Assembly (NCBI GenBank): GCA_036365145.1
Contig: JAEOAD010000001.1
Span: 101,095,501 to 101,159,500 of the forward strand
Direction of reading: 5' to 3'
From: Orientallactaga sibirica
Lineage: Eukaryota; Chordata; Mammalia; Rodentia; Dipodidae
DNA: 64,000 nt
Shown: positions 43,291 through 54,059 of the stretch, one piece after another
Layout of the letters: each line of letters starts with the position of its first letter
Numbering within the stretch: position 1 is the first letter of the stretch
The notes under the pieces: model-generated
Database searches by the model: none
The model's input: the letters and a program-made list of their open reading frames with translations, nothing else
What the model was told of the DNA's origin: nothing
Position numbers and translations under genes: made by a program

Positions 43291-44745
43291 CCTTGGTAAG
43301 TGTGTTAGCAGTTTGCTTTAGTGTAAAGTTCTCTGTAGCCTCTGTCTTTCTGTTACACTATGTTTAGGTTCACCACAGTGTTTGCTGCTATTTCCCTGGA
43401 GGCAGTTGTTGGTCTATCATATTGCTGTATGATACAGTTTCTTCTGGATCTTGGTAAGTATGGTAGAGGGAGCACATTTTGTGGTGAGAAGTTAGCTATC
43501 TTTTTTGTTGTATTGATGGATCTTGCCCCCCCATGTTCCCTGCCATCTGTGAAATAAAACAAATTCTCCAACCAAGGGTGAGTAAAGCTTTGATTAAGGG
43601 GCATGTATAGAAGTTTGTGAGACATGTTGATGAGGACACCCACTCAACGTGTTCAGAACAATGGGGTAATCTCTCTGGGTGTTGTGAATTTCTTGAACAT
43701 GAGGCACTGACTTGGTTTCCAGAACAAGTTATGAATTCTCTGCACAGAGTGGTCTCATATCCAATAGGAGGGCAGTCAGTTGCCCACAAAGATGGTGAGC
43801 AATTATTGCACAAGTATGTACTTCTTGTCAGAGTGGTAGATTGTATTAACTTTCAGGATCTACTGCTTATTCATGCTGTAGATGACAAATATCAGCCAGT
43901 AGCTCCCATACCACCTTCCAGTGTCATGAGGGTTTGTTTGCCAAGAGATTACTAGCTTTCCTTGTAGTTTCCATGAGGTCTCTCAGTGTTCTGAGATGGA
44001 AGTCTGTCATGTCTTCAGCAATAGCATCTGACCTTAGCTTTGTAGGGTAAACAAGTGATTATCAATAGCCTGTATTGTTTGGGGACTTCACAGACCTCCC
44101 TGACCGCTACTTGCTGTGGGGGAGGTGGTAACCCAGATCTGTCCCAGGGATTCACAAACCAAAGCCAGTGGTTTCAGGATTATGCTTTCTCCACCCTCAA
44201 GTGAGCATTTCAGCCTGGTCTGTCCCCCTCCCTTAACTGGGGGTTATTTCTTGTATACTGGTATCTAGGAGAAAGGTTCCTATTGTAGGAACTACTTTAG
44301 TTTTGTGTAATCCCCTCCATCCTTCTACTCCCAATATTCTTTCCATCTACTAGTTTGTCTGGCACTCCTCTCCTCCCTCCCTATTTCCACTTATTACTGG
44401 TCTTATTCTAGTTATCTGCCCATCATCCTAATACTTGCTCCCTTTCACACCCTTCTTCAGCTGGCCTAGTTCAGGAGCCACATATGAGAGAAAACATGGG
44501 GTGTTTGTCTTTCTTACACTTGACCTTGATATTTCCAAGTTCATCCATTTTCCTGTGAATTTCTTTATGCATTTTCCCTTACTGCTGAGAAGAATTTCAT
44601 TTGTATATGGACCACATCTCCATTATCCATTCATCAGTCAACGGCAACTAAGTTGATTCCAATTCCTAGTTATTGTGACTAAAGCACTGATAAACATGGT
44701 TGAGCAAGTACCTCCACTTTTTACTTCAGTAATTATTTTCAGTTA
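43291..44745 (-). mobile_element. L1 3' end, antisense
   Basis: The 3'UTR (about 43291-44450) includes ATATCCAATAGGAGGGCAGT, AAGATGGTGAGCAATTATTG and C-rich blocks. The C-terminal end of ORF2 follows (AAGTTCATCCATTTTCCTGT, TTACTGCTGAGAAGAATTTC, CACATCTCCATTATCCATTC, AGTTGATTCCAATTCCTAGT) and stops at about 44745. This is a 5'-truncated insertion, different from and more diverged than the 38-40 kb copy. Confidence 0.78.
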
Positions 44746-45065
44746 ATACTATAATTATCTTGTAAATATGTTTATTTTTTATGTTTGATTTAAAGTATTG
44801 ATGCCTAAATTAGCACACTTAAAATATAGCACACTTGGCAATTTTAGCATGCAATTATTCACTTCTGTGTTAGTTTCCTCTTCTATTAGATGATGTTATC
44901 ACAAATATAAAAATATATAAAAATATCTCTCAACCTCTGTGTAGCCCTGGTTTTGTTACCTGATAAATAAGATGTAAGACTTTGGAAGGTTTTAAACACC
45001 TATCAAAGATGTTTTGATGGATTAGCCTAGACATCATTTTGCTCCCACAAAAATACTACAGTTAG
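44746..45065. other. Unassigned sequence
   Basis: AT-rich. May continue L1, but it is not alignable by eye. Confidence 0.35.
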
Positions 45066-45285
45066 AGCTGGGTAAATATATCAGTCATTAAAGGAACTTA
45101 CTTGGAATGTCTGTTGACTCATATTTGCTTACCTAGGCTCACTTAAACCAGGTGCACAAAGTGGAACAGGTATCTGGAGATCATTTTCAATGGCTACAGG
45201 CCCTGGTGTACCCATATTCACATTCTCTCCTCCACCCTCTCTCTTTGCAAACAAAATGAAAATTATATTTTCAAAAAAAATACTG
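45066..45285 (+). mobile_element. B2-type SINE, diverged
   Basis: GAGCTGGGTAAATATATCAG, AACCAGGTGCACAAAGTGGA, CTACAGGCCCTGGTGTACCC, CT-rich part and a poor AT tail. Confidence 0.8.
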
Positions 45286-46069
45286 CATCTCTGTCAACAT
45301 GTCTGGGCTGGACTTACCTGCTGGGGGACTGTTCAGTTCACCATGTTCCTAGAGGATCTGGGCATGGAGAGCAGATGACTTTGCTCATGTCTTCCAGCTG
45401 CACAGCACCATTAAAGAAAGGGACAAGAACATGAAGACAAATAGAGGAAATCGCTAATGAGTGTCTGAAATTTGTGTTTATTTACTCTAGTAATAAATAA
45501 GCCTGATTGATAATGTCCCCTGTGTACATCCTGAAGATGAACTATTATTTTTAAAAGCAACTGCAAATATTAATATTTTTCCTTAACTCTGTCATTTCAT
45601 CAAGTTAATTTTGTATTGGTTGGAGCCTCAGGGGATCAGAGAGACTATTTGCAGCTAAAAATGACTGATTTTTACATACTCAATCACCATCTGCAACACA
45701 CAGAATTGTACTAAAGGAATTCAGTAGGTATATCTCTCAGTGGTTTATCCCTGGTGACCTTCCAAAATATTTAACTACTTCTTATAATTAACGGTGGGAG
45801 ACACAGTTATCTTCCAGTAGAGAAATAAGAACAGCAACATATATCACTACCAATTGTCAGATTAATTATCTATAGCAAGGACAAAAGTAACATCACCAAA
45901 TCAGGTTTACAAGAGCCCACCAAAAAGGTTTTTCCAAATTGTCTTAATATCTCATTTCTTGACATTAAATGAAATTATTATTATCATGATATTCAATATT
46001 TACATTTTGACATTGAAAAAAATGAGGATTTACCAGTTGTATTCCAATAATTTCTGTTTTTTTCTCTCT
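45286..46069. other. Unassigned sequence
   Basis: Nothing recognised. Confidence 0.4.
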
Positions 46070-46174
46070 CTTTTTTTTTTTTTTTTTTTTTTTGAGGCAG
46101 GTGTCTCACTCTAGCCTAGGTTGACATGGAAGTCACTCTGCAGTCTCAGGCTGGCCTCAAAGTCACTTACGTTC
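46070..46174 (-). mobile_element. B1 SINE, antisense, truncated
   Basis: A T run of about 20, then GAGGCAGGTGTCTCACTCTA, GCCTAGGTTGACATGGAAGT and CTCAGGCTGGCCTCAAAGTC. It lacks the 5' part of the B1. Confidence 0.88.
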
Positions 46175-46179
46175 ACTTT

Positions 46180-46312
46180 TTCATTTATGTTTCATTTAAA
46201 CCCTATAAGGGAAGATGTATTTATGTATTTCCATTTTACAGATAAGCCTTGGTGAGGTTAAATAACTTACCTAGGATCCTACATCTTCTAAGTGTCAACA
46301 GTTTGATTGAAT
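46180..46312 (+). repeat. MIR SINE
   Basis: CCATTTTACAGATAAGCCTT, GTGAGGTTAAATAACTTACC and TAGGATCCTACATCTTCTAA match the MIR core and 3' segment. Confidence 0.75.
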
Positions 46313-47661
46313 AATGTTGATTTTGTTGTCTGTGTACCTAGACAGGGTGAGCCTTATGGCACCCATAAACATTTTGCAGTTAGTTATAATCTGAAAGATT
46401 CTTTAGTGCAAATACCTCAGTTCCTGCTGAAAGAATGGAATAATTTTTTTGTTCTATCCTTGAGAGACTTCACAACCCAGAATAAAACTTTTCAATCCCT
46501 GAACACAGAGATTTCTTGATCAGGAATAACAAATCAATGTCAGAGTTGGGAAGGAAAACCAGGGTATTTATGACCAATATGCTTTCATGAAGAATTGATT
46601 GCTCTCTTTTAATGATGCTTTTCTACATTGGTTTCTCTTAAACAATAGTGATTCATTACAGGAAAAGTTAACAGATTTATTTTATACCTGCTGTATCCTG
46701 AGTGCTTATATTTTTCTCACTGCCTTCCTAAATGATAGATTACGCTGTGCTTATTGTAGGGTTCATATAGGAAGCTCATAAGGTTCTCAAGGTCAATCTG
46801 TTTGGTAGAGCTGAGATTGTTACCACATCATTGGATTCTGTTATGTTCTTTCTAAGCAATAGGGTCTCCCTGAGGCAGTCAGTTTTATTCACAGATGCCT
46901 TGATTTTAAGTTTAAGGAGGGAGCAAAGGAATAGAAGAAATATCTGGAGGAAGTCTGGAGAGAAGTATGTGAGAAAGCAAAAAAGAGTAGAATGGAGATT
47001 GGAAGAAGGTTATAAACAAGTATTTTCCTGTTTTTAATTTTTGTCTTTGTTGTTTTTTAAAATGCTAGAGCCTAGAGAATTATTGTAGTTCAATAATACA
47101 ATGCTGATGGCATTCAGGCACTTTTCTGTCTGTTCTTATCCCTAATTGATGATTTAAAATTGAATTCATATGAAAGTTGGTGTTGCTTACCATAGCCAGT
47201 TTTTACTGAGTGCATGAGATACTATTTTGGAATTTTGAACAAGTGTCATAAATAGCTAAACATAGATAAGGAGCACAAAGTGAAATCCATTCCTTTTGTT
47301 GCAAGCCAAAGCTGGGAAAGTGACTTAACCATAGTGCATTGTGGCTTCTCATAAGTAACTTCACACATTGAACTTATCTGAACTATAGCCAAGGTGGTTT
47401 CTAGGCTGCCCAATTAGTGACACATATCCTTTATGACCTGGTGGCTCTATTTTAATAAAACAGTGTGCTTTCAAAAATAGAAATATGCAGGGTCTAAAAC
47501 ATAGTTAAGGAAGTATGCTATAAATAAAATTTCCAAAACTAATCAAGATGAGATGGTTCATTTACTTCCTTGTTTTATTGAGCATTTCCACCATGTGACC
47601 ATGAGATTGAGGATCCATGGGACTATTAAGTCTATTTTTAAAACAAAGATGCTGTCATTTT
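46313..47661. other. Unassigned sequence
   Basis: About 1.35 kb without a recognised repeat or gene. Open frames here are 60-70 codons and unremarkable. Confidence 0.4.
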
Positions 47662-47872
47662 AAAAGTGGCTTAACTGGGCTGGAGGGATGGCTTAGTGGT
47701 TAAGGCGTTTGCCTGCAAAGCCTAAGAACCCTGGTTCAATTCTCCAGGACTCACATAAGCCAGATGCACAAAGTGGCACATGCATCTGGAGTTTGTTTGC
47801 GGTGGCTAGATGCGCCCTGATGAGCCCATTTTCACTCTCCCTCTGTCTCTCTCTCCCTCTCTCTATCTCTAA

Positions 47873-47915
<43 letters not shown>

Positions 47916-48172
47916 AAAATCTTTACAAAAAAAGTGGCTTAACTGGGCTGGAGAGATGGTTTAGCAGTAAAGGCACTTGCCTGAAAAAGCCAAAGGACCC
48001 AGGTTCAATTCCCTAGGACCCACATAAGCCAGATGCACTAGGTAGCACATGTATCTGGAGTTCATTTGCAGTGGTTGGAGCCCTAGCACACCCATTCATT
48101 TTCTCTCTCTCCTTCTTTCTTCTCTAAATTAAATAAATAAATGAAAATTAAAAAAATAAAATTTTAAAAATT
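47662..48172 (+). mobile_element. Two B2-type SINEs in tandem sharing a target site
   Basis: SINE A (47677-47929) and SINE B (47945-48172) both face +. AAAAGTGGCTTAACT precedes A (47662-47676) and recurs between A and B (47930-47944). Both start GGGCTGGAG. and have AAGCCAGATGCAC. A carries a longer (AAAT)n tail (about 13 units) than B. Confidence 0.93.
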
Positions 48173-48995
48173 GGATTCACTGAACTTACTTAATCTTTAA
48201 GTCAAAAGGTACTTCCTTTTCCTTTTAAGTCAAAGACAGAGGAGAAAGGGGGGAGAAAAATCTCAAACCAATCCAACCAACAAAAAACAAGACTTGGCAG
48301 ACTTAGTAAAATAAAAGTTCAAATAAAGATGGTATTACCTCACTTCAGGGAAGTAGGGATCAGGTGCCATGTTAGCAGGAATTTCTTGTGACATTTATAT
48401 AGTGAAATCTGCTCTCCCTTTAGATAGAGCATCAGCCTGTCCCTGGCTCATGACAAACAACCATTATGATGCAGGAACAGGCATTATTCCAATCCAACCT
48501 CAGATCCACAGTATGATATCTTCAGGGAGACAATGAATTTGACGTATGTTGCTGTGAAGTCAGAGAAAGATAAGGTAAAGTTTAAGTTCTGGAAATGGAG
48601 AAAGACTGTGTGATGAAATAACTCTTCACACCCATGGCTATGAATTGAAGGTAAGGGATCTTCCTCCTCTCTGGGGCGGGGATGGAGAGCTACATTTTGC
48701 TTATTTGCTTCAGTAGGACTCTTTTTGTTTTTATAAAATAAGGTGGGGGAGGGATATGTGGAGACAACAATTTCAGCAAATTTCACCATTCTTGGAACTT
48801 TGTATGTATCTTCCCAGTAAGTTACAGTAATGATAAATAAAAGGTTTCTTTCTATAAATACAACGTCCTCAGATACACTTAATGATGAATGCATAGCTAA
48901 TGTGTGATAGCAGGAACTTAGATGCACTTCCCTTCACTTAAGTTTTTATAATATTCATTGCACAAGTTAGGAATGGCAAGGAGGTGAACATCTGG
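48173..48995. other. Unassigned sequence with a 147-codon minus frame
   Basis: The minus frame 48484-48927 shows no signal peptide, transmembrane pattern or known domain. In about 384 kb of six-frame sequence at this composition, roughly one frame of this length is expected by chance. Confidence 0.4.
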
Positions 48996-49345
48996 AGTAG
49001 TTACCTTCTAGTTGCTGGGACAAAACTCCTAACCAGAAGCAGCTTATAGAGGGAAAGGGTTTATTTCCAGGTTCCATATAGTTTTGAGGGAGTTTTATCA
49101 TGGTGGGCAAAGAATAAGTCCAGCAGACAGAAGGCTGAGCATCACATCTCCACAGAAGCAGGATGAAAGTCATCAGAGTACTGGGCTTGGAACTGAGCTA
49201 TATTACCCCAAAGTCAGCCCACACTGATACACCTCCTCCTGAAAAGCTCCATTTCCCAAAGGCCCAATAACTTCCCAAACTGCCACCAGGTAGGGAGTCA
49301 AGTACTCAAAATGCATGAACCTATGGGGGACACACAACATCTAAT
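48996..49345 (-). mobile_element. MaLR-type LTR, antisense (first of pair)
   Basis: AGTTACCTTCTAGTTGCTGG, GAGGGAAAGGGTTTATTTCC, AGCTCCATTTCCCAAAGGCC and GCATGAACCTATGGGGGACA: reverse complement of the sense LTR landmarks at 1751-2089. Confidence 0.7.
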
Positions 49346-49384
49346 CTGTATTTTTCTCACTATATTTTTTAAACCTCATCTAAT

Positions 49385-49705
49385 GAGTCAGTTACTTTCT
49401 CATTGCTAAGACAAAATATCTAACTGAAGCAACTTAGGGAAGGAGAGAGTTTATTTGGGCTTACATTTCCAGAGTGGCAAACATGGTAGGGACAGGAAAC
49501 CAGCATCACATCCTCATATCAGCCTGGAGGAAGTAAAGAGCAGGACTGGACTATAAAATCTCAAAGCCCATACCCAGTGATGTACTTCCTTTCTAGCAAG
49601 ACTCCACCTTCTAAAGGTTCTACAGCCTTCAAGACGAGTTCCACTAGGAATGGATAAGGTAGTCAACCATGAGTTTATAGGGAACATTTTACATTTACAT
49701 TACCA
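49385..49705 (-). mobile_element. MaLR-type LTR, antisense (second of pair)
   Basis: AGTCAGTTACTTTCTCATTG, AGGAGAGAGTTTATTTGGGC, AGCAAGACTCCACCTTCTAA and CATGAGTTTATAGGGAACAT. Same block order as the copy 40 bases to the left. Confidence 0.7.
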
Positions 49706-50689
49706 TATCTGCCATCCCTTTTCACATCTTATCTTAATTACAAATCTGTTCTTTTATTGATTTTTCCATCAATAGAGATTCTCGCAGGTCAGATGAAAAA
49801 CTAAATTGGAAAATTCAAGTACCCTTGTCTAGAAAAAAAAATCATCTATTTGGGGGGATGAACTTTTAATTCTCTTTAAATTAATTAAACTATAGTTGTA
49901 TATTATTTTATATTTTGTTATATTATAGATCCTATAAGGTGAATAATTGGAGCTAAATAAGGACACCCAACACTTTAGCCCTTTTTGTACTGCTATGCTT
50001 CCTGCACACCATGATCAACCATTGCCTTGAGAAAAGAACTCTGAGATCTCCTACTCCCACAGGAGTGACTGCCCAGGGAAGTCTTTCCTTGCCATGTGAA
50101 GCCTTCCAGGCACTAGGGACTTCTGAAGCCATGGTCTAAAGGAGCCTGCCTACTTTCTAAACCAGGAGCCAGTGTCAAAATTATCTGTGATGCTGATTTT
50201 GTAGAAATACAAGAATTATAGGATGAAAAAGGCTTCCACCCAAATACCCAAGGAAAGCCTGTGAAGCTAAGCAGGATTCCTGTCACAGCAACTTATGAAG
50301 CTATAAGTGTCTCAACATGTGGTTTGTGGGGAAGAAGCAGGGTTTAGGTGCATCTGGTAAAATATTATGGATGACATTAGGTGATTCCTATGATCCCCAA
50401 GTCATCCATGGACCCTGAGAGTACTTTCATTCTCTAGTTTACTGACAACAAGGTTCATGTTCAGAGGCTAAGTATTGTCTAAGGCCCACAAACCTATTAT
50501 TAAAGGATCATATAGGGAAGGTATTAAAATTCAGTGGAAAGGAAAGTTTTTGATGCCACAGGAAAAATTAGTTCCAAATAGATCCTCTACTTATTCATAT
50601 TCTTGTGGATGTATGCCCCAAATGATCATGTTAGTAGGTGGTTCTTCAAGAGGCATGTGTAATGAAGATGGGAGTCTCCTACATGAGAT
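49706..50689. other. Unassigned sequence
   Basis: Nothing recognised, though the right part may hold the diverged 5' portion of the MLT1 that follows. Confidence 0.4.
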
Positions 50690-50923
50690 AGGTGTCCTAA
50701 TAATGGTCTAAAATGATCAGCATACATTCCTTCCACCACCCCACATGAGAACAGAGCTAGAAGACACATTTACAAACTAGAAGGTAGGTGTTCATCAGAC
50801 TTTAAGTAAGTAGTTTGTGAATTTGGACTGCTTAGGTACTGGAACTTTGAGAAATAAATTTCTGTTTTTAAATAAACTGTCTAATATGTTAGATTTTTCT
50901 ACAACAGACCAAATTAACTAAGA
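50690..50923 (+). mobile_element. MLT1 LTR, 3' part
   Basis: CCACATGAGAACAGAGCTAG, AACTTTGAGAAATAAATTTC, TGTTTTTAAATAAACTGTCT and ACAGACCAAATTAACTAAGA match the R-U5 end of MLT1 LTRs. Confidence 0.72.
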
Positions 50924-51439
50924 CAAGAATAGAAAACTTCTGTAAGGCACTTTTAGGACCAACATTCCTAAGAAAGTTTGTGACCCAGGATCATGGCTTT
51001 GACAGTTTACACAGCCAGTGGGAAAATTGCAGAGAAAGACAGGATGAAGAAGGAGAGACAGACAGAAAGACAGACTAGGGGACTGAGATATAGACAGATA
51101 AATGATGAAAGAAAGGGAAGAAAGAAGAAATGAAAAGCAAAAAGTATACTTTTCACACAGATAGTAACAGTCAGATAACAATAATTTTGGGCCTACCTTA
51201 CATGTGGTGGTCAGGAACAAGCTCTTTTTGTTAGACTCCCCAAGACCTTAACTTGATTCTACCAGGCAATGACATTGGAAATGCACCCAATGTACCTGTT
51301 TCAGTTTATGTATGAATAATATGGGAATAAAATTAGTATTCCTTAAGTTTTTAATACTAAGTGAATTAGTAGACATAAATGAGTTGTCAGTAATTGTTAG
51401 CTCCTATGTTGGTTGGATAGTCTGTCTTGTTTTATAGAT
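50924..51439. other. Unassigned; purine-rich stretch
   Basis: 51030-51150 is an imperfect GA/GACA-rich tract. Nothing else recognised. Confidence 0.4.
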
Positions 51440-51990
51440 GGCAGAGAATCCTGGGGAGATACAAAAAACCATCAAGACTACAAGTTAAGATAGCCTTGTG
51501 CTCACCACAGTATGTGCCATCTGTGAAATTGCAGAGGAATCAGTGACAAGTATTTCTCCCACTAAGCTTGACAACCAGCTCCAGAGAAATGGCAACAAAC
51601 AATGTGCTGAAATGAAACATATGAAAGCAGAAAGACAGAGGCAATGGAGAACTCAGCACTAAACACAACCATTACCAGACCTGCCAAGGGTCAGGGTTTG
51701 TTGGTAAAGGGGGGCAGGAAGATTGTAAGAGCCACAGAGTGGGTACAGTCCTGAGTACAGTTTCCTCCCACACCAGAGACTAAGGCCCCAATTACCCCAC
51801 AGTGAACAAATACCAACAACCCTACTGAGTAGGGCCCTCAGGGAAAGGGTTACTAGGGCCAGGGGATCTAAGAATATAACCTATGTAAAAATAAAATTAA
51901 ATAAAAAAGAAATATGAATGAAAAACAGTTAAATGTAACAAAATATTTTGTAAACTTGTATTTTTTCCCAAACTATTATTAGTATGGTTG
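51440..51990 (+). mobile_element. L1 3'UTR fragment, sense
   Basis: GGGGGCAGGAAGATTGTAAG with AGCCACAGAGTGGG, CCCACACCAGAGACTAAGGC, ACTAGGGCCAGGGGATCTAA and the TATGTAAAAATAAAATTAAA end with an A-rich tail match the sense L1 3'UTR (compare 57490-57800). Confidence 0.6.
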
Positions 51991-52204
51991 ATGATATTAT
52001 ATGAAAATTATACCAACTATGAAAATCCAAACGTGAAGTATGTAAATAGGAGAAGAAGAGGGAGAAGTACTGGGGAGAGAAGGAACTGCTGGGCTCTGCT
52101 TTCCTGTTCCCAGTTGGCTGACATTTTTAGGTCAGATCTGGGTCCTACATGTGAATGTGGGAACATTTGCCAGCCACTAGGGCCTTCTTTCTTGTTTTGC
52201 AGTT

Positions 52205-52257
52205 CTCTCTCTCTCTCTCTCTCTCTTTCTCACATACACACATGCATGCACACTCAT

Positions 52258-52300
<43 letters not shown>
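52205..52300 (+). repeat. (CT)n and (CA)n microsatellites
   Basis: A CT run (about 52205-52227), then an imperfect CA/TG mix, then about 20 CA units (52258-52299). Serine/histidine-rich frames here are artefacts. Confidence 0.96.
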
Positions 52301-52301
<1 letters not shown>

Positions 52302-52884
52302 TATTCATGACAGCAGCCAGTCTCCTCCCTGGTGGCCAACTTAGTTGGAAAAGGCAAAGCTGTATGATAGAAAACCAGAATCTTTTGTCAAGGTTAGTTT
52401 CAGTGGGGGCTTTATTATGTTCCAAAGGTTGTCTAGTATGCCAGAGGTGCCTAAAGCCCCACCTCATAAAAGGCTACCAGTACAGAGATCCAGGCACTCC
52501 ACTGTCCTGTGCCATCTGCCATTGGACTTGGTGACCTACTTAAGACCCCAAGTCTGAAGCAACCCTAGCCTCAGGACTCTCCCTCACATAGGGAACAGGA
52601 TAGGCACTCAGGCCTCTATGAGTCCTATACCTAGCCAAAGTAAAGTCATATGAACAGAGCACTAATATTCCAGCAAACAGATCAATCACTTTCTTACTGG
52701 GTTTGTTTGGAAACACACTCAACTTCAATCTTAATGAAGCAGCACTAAGTGACCGGGTCTTAGAAGTCATTAGGGCAAGAGGCTCACTACTTAGGACAGC
52801 GCTCATGCATTGGAAATGGGCTTTCAAAACAGAGTTCAAACCAGCCACCATTTCTAGCATGGAAAGACAGTAAGAAGTCACTGG
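52301..52884. other. Unassigned sequence
   Basis: Slightly GC-richer than average. Could contain the diverged 5' part of the MLT1 that follows. A 113-codon minus frame (52540-52881) is unrecognised. Confidence 0.4.
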
Positions 52885-53038
52885 GTTACATGCACAGGGA
52901 GCCCTCTTGACACATCAAATGTCTTAACGCCTTGATCATGGACTTGACAGCCTATAGAAGAATGAACAAAAATATCTGTTGTTTACAAATGACTCAGGCT
53001 AACATATTTGTTACAGCAGAACAAAAGGACTGAGACAT
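52885..53038 (+). mobile_element. MLT1 LTR, 3' part
   Basis: CGCCTTGATCATGGACTTGA, CAGCCTATAGAAGAATGAAC, ATCTGTTGTTTACAAATGAC and TTACAGCAGAACAAAAGGAC with TGAGACA end closely follow the MLT1 3' end. Confidence 0.82.
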
Positions 53039-53504
53039 TACAAATGACTCCATTTCTAAGACTGGTGAGTCCATTTTATCTGGCTGTCAGATATTTGTCA
53101 GATGGTTTTGTCTTTCTTTACTTTCAGCATAACACACTGCCTTCTGATTGTGGATAGTATGGGTGAAGAGAAGGAACATGCTCTTTTAGCCCATGGGTGT
53201 GAGTAGTGTGTTCCAAGTGCTGTTAGACAACAGCGGACATGGGGTTAGTGAGGTGCTAGCTGCCTTTTCACAGCCATTGTTTGGATTTAAGGAAGGAATC
53301 GGACACCTTCATAGCGGATAGGATGAGCTCCTTAGTAAAGATCTAGAACAGACTTAAAAACAAAAGGTCTCACATGAGCTTAATTTATAAACAGGTAAAC
53401 AAGACATCCGAATGATCAGCTGAAACAAAACCTTTGGAGGCCTACTGCTTGTATTCAATTGGTGATCATCATTAATTAGGGTGGAAAATGTCCTAAAGAT
53501 CAAA

Positions 53505-53700
53505 ACGTGTGATGCACATGCGCAGTTATGCCCAGCCGTGATTGGTGCATGCCCTTCTGTGACCTCACAGGCAGGCACTGTGACCCGTGCAGACCCCGCT
53601 GTGCACACGGCGCGACCCGAGCTGGACCGTGGTCAGTGCGATGCCGGGAGCTCATCACTGAGGACGTGAAAGAGTGGCACGGATCCCTGGGATGGGTGTG
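53505..53700 (+). promoter_or_regulatory. CpG-rich upstream segment with promoter-like motifs
   Basis: Directly upstream of the kinase-like remnant, and CpG-dense in a window otherwise depleted of CpG. Visible motifs: an NRF1-like TGCACATGCGCA (53513-53524, one mismatch to the palindromic form), an inverted CCAAT box ATTGG (53541-53545), and a CRE-like TGACCTCA (53560-53567, one mismatch). No TATA box. It may be a fossil or live promoter, possibly germline-biased. That is inference. Confidence 0.4.
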
Positions 53701-54037
53701 AACCCCATGAAGGTGCTGAGGCGCTGGTATCAGCACTACCTGGAGAGGAGCAGCGAGAGGGCGGCCCTGAGGGCGCACTACGACGTGCTGGGCGTCCTCT
53801 CCCAGGGCAACAACACCGAGGTCAGGCTGGCCCAGAAAAGACTCCCTGGCAACATCAGAGGGAGAGAAACCCCACCAAAGAGAGCATGGGGTCCTTGAAA
53901 GTTTCAGGCGATGGAGGCGAGTGCCTAGGAGATGTGTGAACTTCTTTCGGGGATTAAGTTGCTTCCAGTCCAATAACACAGCTCCACTGCGTCACAGACG
54001 AGTTGCTCCTATTCAAAGAAGAAGACGGAGCAAATGA
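53692..54037 (+). pseudogene. Kinase-like remnant (sperm-motility-kinase/MARK-like), internally deleted
   Basis: Two coding-looking pieces in different frames. Piece 1 starts at ATG 53692 (an in-frame stop lies upstream at 53659) and reads through RRWYQHYLERSSERAAL to AHYDVLGVLSQGNNTEVRLA, which resembles the start of a CAMK-type kinase domain: Y.VL..L.QG....V.LA, the nucleotide-binding loop, with the first loop glycine replaced by serine. After about residue 52 it leaves this pattern and stops at 53896-53898. Piece 2, one frame on, is open at least from about 53843 and reads ESFRRWRRVPRRCVNFF, GLSCFQSNNTAPLRHRRVAP and a final RRRRSK stop (54035-54037), like a basic C-terminal tail. The lysine, HRD and DFG motifs of a kinase are all absent, so most of the domain is deleted. 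No introns are seen, fitting a single-exon gene or retrocopy; sperm motility kinases are single-exon rodent genes related to MARK. The kinase family call is by pattern only; the tail assignment is weaker. Confidence 0.5.
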
Positions 54038-54059
54038 AGAACTAAGCAGTTGACACACG

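Noticed and set aside
48484..48927. A 147-codon minus-strand frame.
   Set aside because: No recognisable motif, and about one frame of this length is expected by chance in 64 kb at this composition.
53500..53979. A 159-codon open frame on the minus strand, the longest in the window.
   Set aside because: It is antisense to the kinase-like remnant and its length follows from the GC-rich, stop-poor composition there. It has no domain pattern and includes complements of the + strand coding words.
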